From contig CAVWLA010000001.1 of the NCBI GenBank assembly GCA_963755825.1, forward strand, positions 2,294,001-2,358,000: a stretch of 64,000 nt of DNA, written 5' to 3'. The first letter of the stretch is position 1. Each line of letters starts with the position of its first letter. The DNA is from DATBQN01 sp963755825. Its GTDB lineage: Bacteria; Acidobacteriota; Thermoanaerobaculia; Multivoradales; UBA5704. This document shows, one piece after another, positions 1-8,884 of this stretch. A program made the translations under genes and the position numbers. The notes under the pieces are model-generated. The model made no database searches. It worked only from the letters and a program-made list of their open reading frames with translations, and was not told the DNA's origin.

Positions 1-854
1 GAGACGAGGATGCTGCTGCCGCGGAAGAAGCCCTCGCCGCCGAGCATGGCGTCGAGGCCGGCGACGCCGGAGGGCACGCGCTCCGAGGAGACCTCGTAGC
101 CGAGGCTGGCGGAGGTGATCGGCAGCACCTCGAGGCCGGTGTCGTCGATGAGGAAAGGGTATTCGTTGGTGCCGTGGGCGGTGCCGCGGTACTTGACCAC
201 CCGCAGCCGCCGGGTGGCGATCTGCTCGAGCACCCGGTGGTCGAGGAGGATGACGCAGTCCGAGACGTACTCCTCGAGGCCGTGGCGGGTGAGCGTGCCG
301 CTCCCCCGCTCGGCGGTGATGACGGCGGACACCTCGCGGTCCTTCAGCCAACGGAAGAGACGGCGGAGTTCCGCCCGCAGCACCGCCTCGTTGCCGAGGC
401 TGCTGAACAGGCTCTCCAGGGTGTCGAGGACGACCCGCTTGGCGCCGATCGAGTCGATGGCGTAGCCGAGGCGGATGAAGAGGCCGTCGAGGTCGTACTC
501 GCCGCTCTCCTCGATCTCGCTGCGCTCGACGCGGACGTGGTCGACGACGAGCTTGCCCGCCGCCACCAGCGCCTCGAGGTCGAGCCCGAGCGAGATGGAG
601 TTCTGCGCGAGCTCGGCGGCGGTCTCCTCGAAGGCCATGAAGACACCGGGCTCGCCGATCGCGGCGCCGTGGGCGAGGAACTGCAGGGCGAAGAGGGTCT
701 TGCCGCAGCCGGCGCTGCCGCAGACGAGCGAGGTCCGCCCGCACGGCAGGCCGCCGCCGGTGATCTCGTCGAAGCCGTGGATGCCCGTCGGCGCCTTCCG
801 CAGGGCGTGCACGGCGTGCGGCTCCGGCGACGGTTGAGAGTGTTCTGTCGACAT
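1..854 (-). CDS. KaiC-like RecA-family ATPase, 3' end outside the window
   Basis: The frame is open on the minus strand from an ATG at 854 to the left edge, so the C-terminal part is missing. The translation opens MSTEHSQPSPEP and has a Walker A motif GSAGCGKT about 40 residues in. A KaiC-type ATPase domain follows, with an aspartate strand (VVLDTLES) and the segment TAERGSGTLTRHG. After roughly 240 residues a second domain starts (VPSGVAGLDAMLGGEGFF), the repeat expected of two-domain KaiC proteins. KaiC homologues outside cyanobacteria are usually signalling ATPases, not clock proteins, and no kaiA or kaiB is visible. It is transcribed away from the haem cluster. The family is clear; the role is unknown. 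Confidence 0.85.
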   Translation of the reverse strand, partial: MSTEHSQPSPEPHAVHALRKAPTGIHGFDEITGGGLPCGRTSLVCGSAGCGKTLFALQFLAHGAAIGEPGVFMAFEETAAELAQNSISLGLDLEALVAAGKLVVDHVRVERSEIEESGEYDLDGLFIRLGYAIDSIGAKRVVLDTLESLFSSLGNEAVLRAELRRLFRWLKDREVSAVITAERGSGTLTRHGLEEYVSDCVILLDHRVLEQIATRRLRVVKYRGTAHGTNEYPFLIDDTGLEVLPITSASLGYEVSSERVPSGVAGLDAMLGGEGFFRGSSILV

Positions 855-1014
855 CAGGCGGGAGTTCGGTGCGAGCGGCGAAGCTTCCTCTCTGCGATCA
901 CCGGGAGGATAGCATCCTGGGTGCCGCTGGCAATCGCCGCCGGCGGCGCGGGACGGGGGCCCGGCGCGCTCCCCCCGGCATCCCCGCTCACCTCTCGATA
1001 TAGAGTCCATCGCC

Positions 1015-1929
1015 ATGAGAACCTCGCGGCGGCAAGCTCGCGGCATCCTCCTCGGTCTCTGCGGGCTGCTCGGCACGCTGGCGATGGCCTGCGGGCGCTT
1101 CGACCACCCGACCGGCGCCGGCCCGCACGCCGAGCGGATCGTCTCGATCGGCCAGGAGTACAACGAGATCATCTGGGATCTCGGCGCCGAGCGCGACATC
1201 GTCGGCGTCGACCTCTCGAGCACCTACCCCGCCGCCGTGCGCAAGGTGCAGACCGTCGGCTACCACCGCGCCCTCTCCGCCGAGGGCATCCTCTCGCTGC
1301 GCCCGACGCTCGTCCTCCACGACGGCAACGTCGGCCCGCCGCAGGTGATGGCGCAGCTCGCCAGCCTGAAGATCCCCACCAAGACCTTCATGGCGACCAA
1401 CGGCACGATCGAGGGCGAGCAGGCGCTCATCCGCGAGATCGGCGCCTACTTCCACCGCGAGGCCCGCGCCGAGGAGCTCTGCGCCAAGCTCGACCGCGAG
1501 CTCGCGGCGTCGATCGCCGAGGCGGCGCGCTATGCCGACCATCCGCGGGTGGCGGTCGTCCACTTCGGCCGCGCCTCGAACGTCTACCTGCTGGTCGGCA
1601 ACGGCGGCAAGGGGGACGGCGGCGCCGCGGGGCAGATGGTGCGCTGGGCCGGCGCGCGGATGGCGATCGAGAAGCAGGGGATGGAGAGGATGGCATCGCC
1701 CGAGGTGATCGCCAAGGCCGACCCCGAGGTCATCCTGATGACCGAGTTCGGCTACGACCGGCTGCACGGGTCGGCGGCCGAGATCGCGGCGCTCCCCGGC
1801 GTCGCCACCAGCAGCGCGGCGGCGACCCACCGCATCCATCGGGTGGCGGAGCACGACCTGATGTACCTGAACCCCGAGTCGGGCGCCAGCCTCGGCCGGC
1901 TGGCGAAGCTCATCCACACCGGCAGATGA
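1015..1929 (+). CDS. hmuT: Haemin ABC transporter substrate-binding lipoprotein (HmuT-like)
   Basis: This is a 304-residue periplasmic binding protein. The N-terminus is a lipoprotein signal ending LAMAC, with the lipidated Cys at about residue 26. The first lobe has the HmuT-like stretches RIVSIGQEYNEI, IVGVDLSSTYP and VGYHRALSAEGILSLRPT, which match haemin binders better than cobalamin or siderophore binders. The stop overlaps the start of the permease gene (ATGA), and the ATPase gene follows, giving a complete T-U-V operon. Its role would be to capture haem in the periplasm and pass it to the permease. The ligand is inferred from family resemblance; another tetrapyrrole or iron chelate is possible. 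Confidence 0.85.
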   Translation: MRTSRRQARGILLGLCGLLGTLAMACGRFDHPTGAGPHAERIVSIGQEYNEIIWDLGAERDIVGVDLSSTYPAAVRKVQTVGYHRALSAEGILSLRPTLVLHDGNVGPPQVMAQLASLKIPTKTFMATNGTIEGEQALIREIGAYFHREARAEELCAKLDRELAASIAEAARYADHPRVAVVHFGRASNVYLLVGNGGKGDGGAAGQMVRWAGARMAIEKQGMERMASPEVIAKADPEVILMTEFGYDRLHGSAAEIAALPGVATSSAAATHRIHRVAEHDLMYLNPESGASLGRLAKLIHTGR

Positions 1930-2969
1930 CGGCCGGCGGCCGGCGCCGGCGCGCCGCGCCCGCGGTCATCGCGGCGCTCGCCGCCGCCGTGGCGCTCGCG
2001 GCGCTCCTCTCCATCCGCTACGGCGCCCTCGACTTCTCCTGGCGCCAGATGGCCTCGGCGACGGCGGCGCTCCTCTCCGGCCATCCTCTCGCCACCCTCG
2101 ACGAGCGCATCTTCGCCGAGCTCCGGCTCCCTCGCGCCCTCCTCTGTCTCTTCGTCGGGGCTACGTTAGGCGTCGGCGGCACCCTCCTCCAGGCGCTCTT
2201 CCGCAACCCCATCGTCGAGCCCGGCCTCGTCGGCACCTCGAGCGGCGCCGCCTTCGGCGCGGCGCTCTTCTTCGTCTTGGGCCCCGCCCTCCCCTTCGCC
2301 GCCAGCGCCTGGGCGCTGCCGCTCGCCGCCTGCGCCGGCGGCGGCGCCGCGACGGCCCTGGTCTTCGCGCTGGCGCGCGGCGGGCCGGGAGGGCGCGCCT
2401 CGATCGCCACGATCCTTTTGACCGGCCTCGCCGTCAACGCGCTGGCGCTCAGCGGCATCGGCTTCCTCACCTACGTCGCCCGCGACCCGCAGGCGCGCTC
2501 GATCGCCTTCTGGAACTTGGGCACCCTCTCGGCGGCGAGCTGGCCGACGGTCGAGATCGTCGGTCTGGCGACCGTCGCCGGCACCCTCCTCGCCATGCGC
2601 TTCGCGAAGCCGCTCAACGCCCTCCTCCTCGGCGACGACGAGGCGGCCTACCTCGGCGTCGACGTCCGCCGCCTGCAGTGGATCGTGCTCTCGATCGACG
2701 TCGCCATGGTCGCCGTGGCGACCGCCTTCACCGGCGTCATCGCCTTCGTCGGCCTCATCGTGCCGCACATCCTCCGCCGCCTGGGCGGCGCCGACAACCG
2801 CTACCTGATCCCGGCGAGCGCGCTCCTCGGCGGCACCCTCTTGGCCCTCGCCGACCTCCTCGCCCGCGTCGCGCTGCGGCCGGCGGAGCTGCCGATCGGC
2901 ATCGTCACCTCGCTCGTCGGGGTGCCGATCTTCCTCGCGCTCCTGCGCCGCAGCGCCTATGTCTTCTGA
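1926..2969 (+). CDS. hmuU: FecCD-family haemin ABC transporter permease (HmuU-like)
   Basis: A 347-residue integral membrane protein. The start chosen is the ATG at 1926, which overlaps the upstream stop by four bases; the open frame runs much further upstream but that part is low-complexity and not protein-like. FecCD hallmarks are present: RLPRALLCLFVGATLGVGG near the N-terminus, ALFRNPIVEPGLVGTSSGAA, and the C-terminal FVGLIVPHILRRLGG and ELPIGIVTSLVGVPIFL. About nine or ten hydrophobic segments are visible. It would form the inner-membrane channel and dock on the ATPase encoded next, whose start lies 11 bases inside this gene. Confidence 0.88.
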   Translation: MTAGGRRRRAAPAVIAALAAAVALAALLSIRYGALDFSWRQMASATAALLSGHPLATLDERIFAELRLPRALLCLFVGATLGVGGTLLQALFRNPIVEPGLVGTSSGAAFGAALFFVLGPALPFAASAWALPLAACAGGGAATALVFALARGGPGGRASIATILLTGLAVNALALSGIGFLTYVARDPQARSIAFWNLGTLSAASWPTVEIVGLATVAGTLLAMRFAKPLNALLLGDDEAAYLGVDVRRLQWIVLSIDVAMVAVATAFTGVIAFVGLIVPHILRRLGGADNRYLIPASALLGGTLLALADLLARVALRPAELPIGIVTSLVGVPIFLALLRRSAYVF

Positions 2970-3780
2970 CGCCGGCGCTGAGGCCGGCGGCGGGCTGGGA
3001 TCCGTCGTGGCCCGCGGCGTCGTCTACGCGGCCGGCGGCCGCACCCTCCTCCACGGCATCACCGCCGCCTTCGCGCCCGGCCGCCTCCACCTCGTCATCG
3101 GCCCCAACGGCGCCGGCAAATCGACGCTCATCAAGGTCCTCGCGCGCCTCCTCGCGCCGCGCGACGGCCGCGTGCTCTATGGCGGCGAGGACGTCGCCGG
3201 CGTCCGCCGAGAGGAGCTCGCCCGCCGCCGCGCGGTGCTCTCGCAGGCGATCGAGATCGCCTTTCCGCTCGCCGTCCGCGAGGTGGTGGCGATGGGCCGC
3301 TACCCCCACTTCCGCGGCCGGCCGGCCGCCGGCGACGGCGACGTCGTCGGCGAGGTGCTCGCCTTCTGCGATCTCGCGGGCCTCGCCGAGCGCAGCTACC
3401 CGACCCTCTCCGGCGGCGAGCGCCAGCGCGTCCACTTCGCGCGCGTCCTGGCGCAGATCTGGCGGCCGCGCCCGGCGACCGGCCGCTGCCTCTTCCTCGA
3501 CGAGCCGCTCACCTTCCTCGACGTCGGCCATCAGCTCGACTTCATGCGCAAGCTCCGCCAGCTCGCCGCCGCCCCCGACCTCGCCATCGTCGGCGTCGTC
3601 CACGACCTCGCTCTCGCCGCCCGCTTCGCCGACCAGCTCGTCCTCCTCCACCAAGGAGCCCTCCTCGCCGCCGGCGCGGCGGACGAGGTGATGACGGCGG
3701 AGAACGTCCGCCGAGCCTTCGGCGTCGAGCCGCAGAGCGCCGTCACGGCGGACGGGCGGAGACATCTGGTCTTCGAGTGA
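2959..3780 (+). CDS. hmuV: Haemin ABC transporter ATP-binding protein (HmuV-like)
   Basis: A 273-residue ABC ATPase. Walker A is GPNGAGKST at about residues 49-57, the signature is LSGGERQRVHFARVLAQI, and Walker B is CLFLDEPLTFLDV, with the H-loop in VVHDLALAARFAD. The order and spacing fit the iron-siderophore/haem/B12 class, including the longer insert between signature and Walker B seen in HmuV. It overlaps the permease gene by 11 bases, so translation is probably coupled. It energises haem import through the 1926-2969 permease. No other ABC gene lies downstream, so this is the last gene of the operon. Confidence 0.88.
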   Translation: MSSDAGAEAGGGLGSVVARGVVYAAGGRTLLHGITAAFAPGRLHLVIGPNGAGKSTLIKVLARLLAPRDGRVLYGGEDVAGVRREELARRRAVLSQAIEIAFPLAVREVVAMGRYPHFRGRPAAGDGDVVGEVLAFCDLAGLAERSYPTLSGGERQRVHFARVLAQIWRPRPATGRCLFLDEPLTFLDVGHQLDFMRKLRQLAAAPDLAIVGVVHDLALAARFADQLVLLHQGALLAAGAADEVMTAENVRRAFGVEPQSAVTADGRRHLVFE

Positions 3781-3882
3781 CTGGTCAGGGAGAGACCACC
3801 GAGCCCTGGACAGCCCGAGCATCAGGGCGGTTAGGATTGCCCATTCATCGAAAGGGCGGCGCCGCAGCAGGGGGAGGCCGAG

Positions 3883-5367
3883 ATGGGACATCTCTTCATC
3901 GATAACAACACGACCGAGGATCTGCAGCTCGAGATCAGCGGCGGTCCGGATCGGATCTTCAAGAAGCTCACGGACAGGGTGAAACGGGAGACCTGCGTCC
4001 CGGTGATCTGGTTCAGCCGCTGGAACGGCGTCTACACCGGCGAGGTGCACAACTTCGCCATCCGCTTCAGGACGGCGGGGAAAGAGTGCGCGATCGACCT
4101 GAGCCTGAGGGGCTATGCGACCACGACGACGCTGCACACCCAGACCAGGATCGGCGGCCAGGCTGAGGCATGGACCGACGGCTGGTACGTGCTCAAGGAG
4201 GGCGACCGGCTGGTCAGCCTCGGCTGGTCGCCGAGCCCTTCCGACTCCCTCTGGTTCCACGAGCCGTACCTGCGGATCGGCGAGCTGGTGAGCGGCACGT
4301 CGCGCCTGGAGATCTTCGGCTCGCCGACGAAGGTGCTGTTCTTCGACGGCGACCACACCTGGGTGGCCGCGCAGCCGGGGTTCTGCGACCGCGTGCTGGG
4401 GCCCGGCGACCACTACTGCGCTGCCAGCCGCTGGAAGAACGGCGTGTACACGCCGCCGGAGGGCAGGCTGATCGGCGCCGGTCCGGCGGATCTGGCGAAA
4501 GCCTCCGCCTTCGCCGCGGAGGGCGGGCGTTGCTTCACGCAGATGTCGCCGATGCCGCGGGACATCCCGGCGCAGGCGTGGGTCAGCTACCTGGTCAACG
4601 GCGTCTGCCACCAGATCACCAACCGCATCCTGACCGCCACCGACCTCTCGGTTTGGGACGAGGCGAAGGGTGCCCTGTGGTCGTACGGCGCCTTCGGCAA
4701 GTTCGGCACCCTCGTTCCCGCCAGCTTTCTTGCCCCGCTCCTGCCGACCACGGTTCTCGCCGTGGTTCAGCTGTTCTGCATCAAAGATCTGGCCGACATG
4801 TGGGCCCGTCACCGCGGGCCGTCGACCGCCGGCATCTCCGGCCTCGCCGATTCCGCGGCGGCGGGCGAGGGGGCGTCGATCGACCGGCGCATCCTGGAGC
4901 TGCATCTGGGCGAGGCGGAGACGCTCTCGACCGCGCCGGAGACCGAGGCGCAGGCGATGGAGCTCCTGGCGGGGGCGCAGCGGCGCCACCGGGTGGAGAT
5001 GGAGCTGGTCTTCGGCTACGCCCTGCGAGAGGGGGTCGAGGAGGCGAAGCGGACGCAGGTGGTGGACGTCCTCACCGAGATGCACGCGGCCGACCGGGAG
5101 CTGGCGCGAGAGATGGTGCGGGTGACGCGAACCCGACCGTTCGATGGCTCCAGCCTGGCGACCGCCGCGGCGGAGGACACCGTGCAGCCCGCGTCCATGG
5201 CCGAAGTCACGACGTTCGTCGCCGCCGTGAACCGCGCTTGCAGCGCTCCAGCGAGGGATGTCGCCGGCGCTCTCGGCGCTGCCGAGTTCGAGCGCGTCTT
5301 CGGCTTCGCCGCCGACCAGGGATGCGCTCTGGCGGAGCCGGCGCCCCTTCTGGCGGCGGGACGGTAG
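3883..5367 (+). CDS. Hypothetical protein, beta-rich N-terminus and helical C-terminus
   Basis: A 494-residue protein that I do not recognise. A ribosome-binding-like AGGGGGAGG precedes the ATG. Residues 1-220 or so are rich in alternating hydrophobic, Trp and aromatic residues (VIWFSRWNGVYTGEVHNFA; SLGWSPSPSDSLWFHEPYL), consistent with beta-sandwich or lectin-like folds. A hydrophobic helix (SFLAPLLPTTVLAVVQLF) lies near residue 290. After that the protein is charged and helical. No signal peptide is evident. Domain layout alone could suit a toxin-like or carbohydrate-binding protein, but no catalytic motif is visible. It stands alone between the haem operon and a convergent permease gene. 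Confidence 0.65.
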   Translation: MGHLFIDNNTTEDLQLEISGGPDRIFKKLTDRVKRETCVPVIWFSRWNGVYTGEVHNFAIRFRTAGKECAIDLSLRGYATTTTLHTQTRIGGQAEAWTDGWYVLKEGDRLVSLGWSPSPSDSLWFHEPYLRIGELVSGTSRLEIFGSPTKVLFFDGDHTWVAAQPGFCDRVLGPGDHYCAASRWKNGVYTPPEGRLIGAGPADLAKASAFAAEGGRCFTQMSPMPRDIPAQAWVSYLVNGVCHQITNRILTATDLSVWDEAKGALWSYGAFGKFGTLVPASFLAPLLPTTVLAVVQLFCIKDLADMWARHRGPSTAGISGLADSAAAGEGASIDRRILELHLGEAETLSTAPETEAQAMELLAGAQRRHRVEMELVFGYALREGVEEAKRTQVVDVLTEMHAADRELAREMVRVTRTRPFDGSSLATAAAEDTVQPASMAEVTTFVAAVNRACSAPARDVAGALGAAEFERVFGFAADQGCALAEPAPLLAAGR

Positions 5368-5423
5368 TCGGCTGCCGGCGGTGCTACGCCGGAGTCTGAC
5401 CTCGAACCGCGCGACCGCCCGTC

Positions 5424-7886
5424 CTACTCCAGCCGCTCGAGCGCCACCCGCGGATCGAGGTGGGCGGCGCGGTCGGCGGGGAGGTAGCCGGCGAGGAGCA
5501 TGGCGAAGACGAGGACGGCGGGGGCTGTGGCGAAGGCGGCGGGATCGTGGGGGCTCACCTGGAAGAGGAGGGTCGAGAGCCAGCGGCTCGCCGCGACGGC
5601 GCCGGCGAGGCCGAGGGTGAGGCCGACGGCGGTGGTCAGCAGGGCCTCGCGGAGGATCATCCAGCGGATCTTCGCCGCGTCGGCTCCCATCGCCATGCGG
5701 ATGCCGATCTCCGCCGTGCGCAGGCCGACGAGGTAGGAGACGAAGCCGTAGAGGCCGACGCCGCCCAGCCCCAGCGCGATGGCGGTGGCGAGGAGGACCA
5801 TCAAGGCCGAGAACTCGACGCGCGAGCGCTTGCCGTGGACGATCTCCTCGAGGGTGCGGACGCTCGCCAGCGGAATCTCCGGCGCCACCTCGGCGATGGC
5901 GCGGCGGACGGCCGGCGCCAGCGACGACGGCGGCACGCGGGTGCGCACGACGAGGGTCGCCTGGCGCGCCACCCAGGCGCCGGGCTTCATCGCCAGCACC
6001 GGGTAGTAGACCGTCTCCACCGCCTCGGTCTCGGTGAGCTGGCGGGTGCGCACGTTGCCGGCGACGCCGACGATGGTGTACCAGGGATCGTCAGGGCCGC
6101 GCTTCCCGCGCTCGATGCGGAGCCGCCGGCCGAGCGCGCTGCGGTGCGGCCAGTAGTGGTTCGCCAATGCCTCGCTCACCACCACCGCGCCGGTGCGCCG
6201 GAACGCGTCGTCGCTCTCGATGGCGCGGCCGGCGAGGAGCGGAATCCCCATGGCGCGGAAGAAGCCCGCGGTGACGTACTCGTAGCCGATGAGAGGGGGC
6301 AGCTCGCCGGGCGGGCGCGGGAAGTCCTCGATGGCATGGCCTGCCATGCCGTCGATCACCAGCGGCAGGTAGGAGGTGGAGCCCGCCGCGACGACGCCAG
6401 GGAGCGCCGCGATGCGTGCCAGGGCGGCGTCCAGGAAGCGCGCCGCGGAGAGGTCGTCGCGGTAGTCGGCCGCGGGGAGAGCCAGCTCGACGGTGAGCGC
6501 GCTCCGCGGGTCGAAGCCGGGATCGACGCCGGCCAGCCGGCGGAAGCTCTCCAGCATGAGGCCGGCGCCGGTGAGCAGCACCACCGCGAGCGCCATCTGC
6601 AGGGCGACCAGCCCCCGCCGCAGGCGCTGGCGGCCGCGCGTGCCGGTGAGCGCCCGGCCACCCGCCTTGAGCTCGGAGCCGAGCTCGGCGTGGCGGCCGG
6701 CGCGCCAGGCCGGGACGAGGCCGAAGAGCAGGCTGGTGGCGGCGGCGAGGGCGGCGGCGAAGGCGAGCGTGCGGCCGTCGAGGGCGGCCGGCGTCAGGCC
6801 GACGAGAGCCGGCGGCCGGAGGGCCGCGAGCAGGCGGAGGCCGCCCCAGGCGAGGGCGACGCCGCCGGCGCCCGCCGCGGCGGCGACCAGCAGGCTCTCG
6901 GCGAGCACGCCGCCGAGGAGCGCCCGCCGCGGCGCGCCGAGCGCCGCCTGGATCGCCCGCTCGCGCTCCCTTCCCTCGCCGCGGACGAGGAAGAGAGAGG
7001 CGACGTTGGCGCAGGCGATCGCCAGGATGCAGAAGACGGCGCCGAGGAGGGTCCACAGCACGGCGCCGACGTCGCCCACCTGCTGGTCGCGGAAGGAGCG
7101 CACGATCGGCGCGATGCGGCCCTTGACGAGGAGGGCGGCGGTGCCGCCCGGCAGGTAGCTCGCGAGGCCGCTCGCCAGCCGGCGGAGGTCGGCCTCGACC
7201 GACCGCCGCGTCGCCCCCGGCGCCAACCGGCCGATGGCGTCGTCGTTGAGCGCCGCGAGGGACGTCTTCAGCGGCTCGAGGCGGCGCGGCAGCCAGAGCG
7301 CGGTGTCGAGGTCGGGGAAGGCGAAGCCCGCCGGCATGACGCCAACCACCTGCGTCGCGACGCCGTCGATCTTCAGCAGCCGGCCGAGGATCCCGCGATC
7401 GGCGCCCAGCTGGCGCCACAGCGGATCGGAGAGGAGGGCGATCGGCGGCCCGCCGGGGAGCTCGTCCGTCCGCTCGAACGCGCGGCCGAGGCGCGGCCGC
7501 ACGCCGAGGAGCGGGAAGAGCGAGGCCGTCGCGGTCGCCGCCGGCACCCGCCGCGGCGCCTCGCCGGCGCTCCCCGCCACCACCAGGTTGACGGGGCCGG
7601 AACGGTAGAGGGCGAGCTCGGCGAGCGCCCGCTGGTGGTCGCGATAGACGGTGAAGAGGCCGTCCGAGACGCCCACCTCGGGGAGGGTGAGGCCCGGCAC
7701 GGTGGTGCCGATCCACACCAGGCGATCGGCCTGCGCGTAGGGGAGCGGCCGCAGCAGCACGGCGTCGACGACGCTGAAGACGGAGGTGACGGCGCCGATC
7801 CCCACCGCCAGGGTGAGCACGGCGAGCGCGGTGAAGGCGGGCGTGCGGCGCAGGCTGCGCGCGGCGCGGCGGATCAGCACCGGCAA
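5424..7886 (-). CDS. Orphan FtsX/MacB-type ABC transporter permease (ADOP family)
   Basis: An 820-residue permease. It opens with LIRRAARSLRRTPAFTALAV followed by TLAVGIGAVTSVFSVVDAVLL, the usual start of 'acidobacterial duplicated orphan permease' proteins. A MacB-like periplasmic domain follows (VDGVATQVVGVMPAGFAFPD). Then come three membrane segments, a second periplasmic domain, and a second FtsX-type C-terminal triplet ending YLPADRAAHLDPRVALERLE. Residues corresponding to both halves of a duplicated FtsX core are visible. The start shown is TTG; an in-frame stop lies a short way upstream and no ATG intervenes. No ATPase gene is adjacent, as is usual for this family. The substrate is unknown. 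Confidence 0.88.
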   Translation of the reverse strand: MPVLIRRAARSLRRTPAFTALAVLTLAVGIGAVTSVFSVVDAVLLRPLPYAQADRLVWIGTTVPGLTLPEVGVSDGLFTVYRDHQRALAELALYRSGPVNLVVAGSAGEAPRRVPAATATASLFPLLGVRPRLGRAFERTDELPGGPPIALLSDPLWRQLGADRGILGRLLKIDGVATQVVGVMPAGFAFPDLDTALWLPRRLEPLKTSLAALNDDAIGRLAPGATRRSVEADLRRLASGLASYLPGGTAALLVKGRIAPIVRSFRDQQVGDVGAVLWTLLGAVFCILAIACANVASLFLVRGEGRERERAIQAALGAPRRALLGGVLAESLLVAAAAGAGGVALAWGGLRLLAALRPPALVGLTPAALDGRTLAFAAALAAATSLLFGLVPAWRAGRHAELGSELKAGGRALTGTRGRQRLRRGLVALQMALAVVLLTGAGLMLESFRRLAGVDPGFDPRSALTVELALPAADYRDDLSAARFLDAALARIAALPGVVAAGSTSYLPLVIDGMAGHAIEDFPRPPGELPPLIGYEYVTAGFFRAMGIPLLAGRAIESDDAFRRTGAVVVSEALANHYWPHRSALGRRLRIERGKRGPDDPWYTIVGVAGNVRTRQLTETEAVETVYYPVLAMKPGAWVARQATLVVRTRVPPSSLAPAVRRAIAEVAPEIPLASVRTLEEIVHGKRSRVEFSALMVLLATAIALGLGGVGLYGFVSYLVGLRTAEIGIRMAMGADAAKIRWMILREALLTTAVGLTLGLAGAVAASRWLSTLLFQVSPHDPAAFATAPAVLVFAMLLAGYLPADRAAHLDPRVALERLE

Positions 7887-8099
7887 CGCCGCCTCGAGGG
7901 CGGAGCGAGCGCCTCGTGTGTCACCCCTCGACTATACGGGAGTCCGCGCTAGGCGAACGGGCGGGCTCGGGCCTTCGACAAAAGACGAAGCGGTGGTTCG
8001 GTCGACTCTGGAAAGACCGCCGGACCACCGCCTCTGATGCAGACCCGCCGCGGGTGTGGGTGGGCCACGGCCCGCGGCATTTCTACGGAGGAACTATAC

Positions 8100-8285
8100 A
8101 TGAGCCGTTCGCCCTCCCCGGGCCGGCGCGGGCGGTCCCGCGCGACGCTCATCCCCTCCTTCGCCACAGCCGATCATCCCTGGAGCTGGCCGGACGTCAT
8201 CCGCCTCGACGCCGGCTCGCCGGTGCTCGACCGCGACTCCCGACTCGGCCGCGACGTGGCGGCCTCTCTCCGCTTCCGGCCATGA
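8100..8285 (+). CDS. Small hypothetical protein, translationally coupled to a ChuX-like gene
   Basis: A possible 61-residue protein from an ATG at 8100, preceded by GGAGGAAC at good spacing. Its TGA overlaps the ATG of the next gene (ATGA), a strong sign of coupled translation. The sequence is basic at the N-terminus (MSRSPSPGRRGRSRAT) and contains PWSWPDVIRLDAG. I recognise no family. Position in a haem-associated cluster invites comparison with small haem-uptake proteins, but the HemP signature is not evident. Confidence 0.45.
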   Translation: MSRSPSPGRRGRSRATLIPSFATADHPWSWPDVIRLDAGSPVLDRDSRLGRDVAASLRFRP

Positions 8286-8725
8286 GCGGCGAGACGACTG
8301 GGCTGGCCGACAGCAGCGCCAGCGCCGCGCCGTGGACGGCGGCGCACTTCTTCTCCCAGCTCGCCGAGCTGGGTCCGCTACGCGTGATGACGCAGTCCGG
8401 TCCGAGCACCTTCGAGGCGCTCTGCCGGGTGGGGCCGTTCGGCATCTCGCAGGGCTATCTCAACGCGATCGCGCCGGCCTATCACTGGCACCTGCGGCTG
8501 GAGGGATTCCGCCACCTCCGCTCGCGCGACGAGATCCACCGGCGCTCGGGCCGGCGGGTGCTCTACTTCGAGCTGCGGAGCGCCGCCCGCCGGGCGCCGT
8601 TCATCGCCATCTACCTCCACCGCCCGCCGGGCGCCGAGCTCGCGAGCGAGCGGCGCTTCGCGGCGCTGCACGGAGAGCTCGCCGGCGGGGTGCCCGTCGT
8701 GCCGCCCGGCGAGGAGGCGTCGTGA
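8282..8725 (+). CDS. ChuX/HutX-like haem-binding carrier domain protein
   Basis: A 147-residue protein starting at ATG 8282. From about residue 20 it follows the ChuX/HutX pattern: FFSQLAELGPLRVMTQSG, then an EALCRVGPF strand, a turn rich in Gly/Tyr, HLRLEGFRHLRSRDE and FIAIYLHR. Cytosolic ChuX/HutX proteins bind haem and pass it to degrading enzymes, and they often travel with hmuTUV, which lies 4.5 kb upstream here. The assignment rests on pattern similarity and context, not on a conserved ligand I can name with certainty. A coding-looking stretch in the next frame (8726-8841) may mean the true C-terminus is longer and a base has been lost or gained. Confidence 0.6.
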   Translation: MSGETTGLADSSASAAPWTAAHFFSQLAELGPLRVMTQSGPSTFEALCRVGPFGISQGYLNAIAPAYHWHLRLEGFRHLRSRDEIHRRSGRRVLYFELRSAARRAPFIAIYLHRPPGAELASERRFAALHGELAGGVPVVPPGEEAS

Positions 8726-8884
8726 GCCGCCGGCCGCCGAGACCTTCCTCGACGTCTTCGGCGTCGACGCCGAGGTCACTGCCGAGGACGGCGGCCTGCG
8801 CATCCGCGTGCACGGTCCGGCGGATGCCAAGCGCAGCCTGTGAGACGCTGTCCATCACCCCGAGACCCTCGAGAAAGGAAACCG

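Noticed and set aside
174..1925. Long upstream extension of the HmuU-like frame
   Set aside because: It is antisense to the KaiC-like gene and in another frame of hmuT; the membrane protein clearly starts at 1926.
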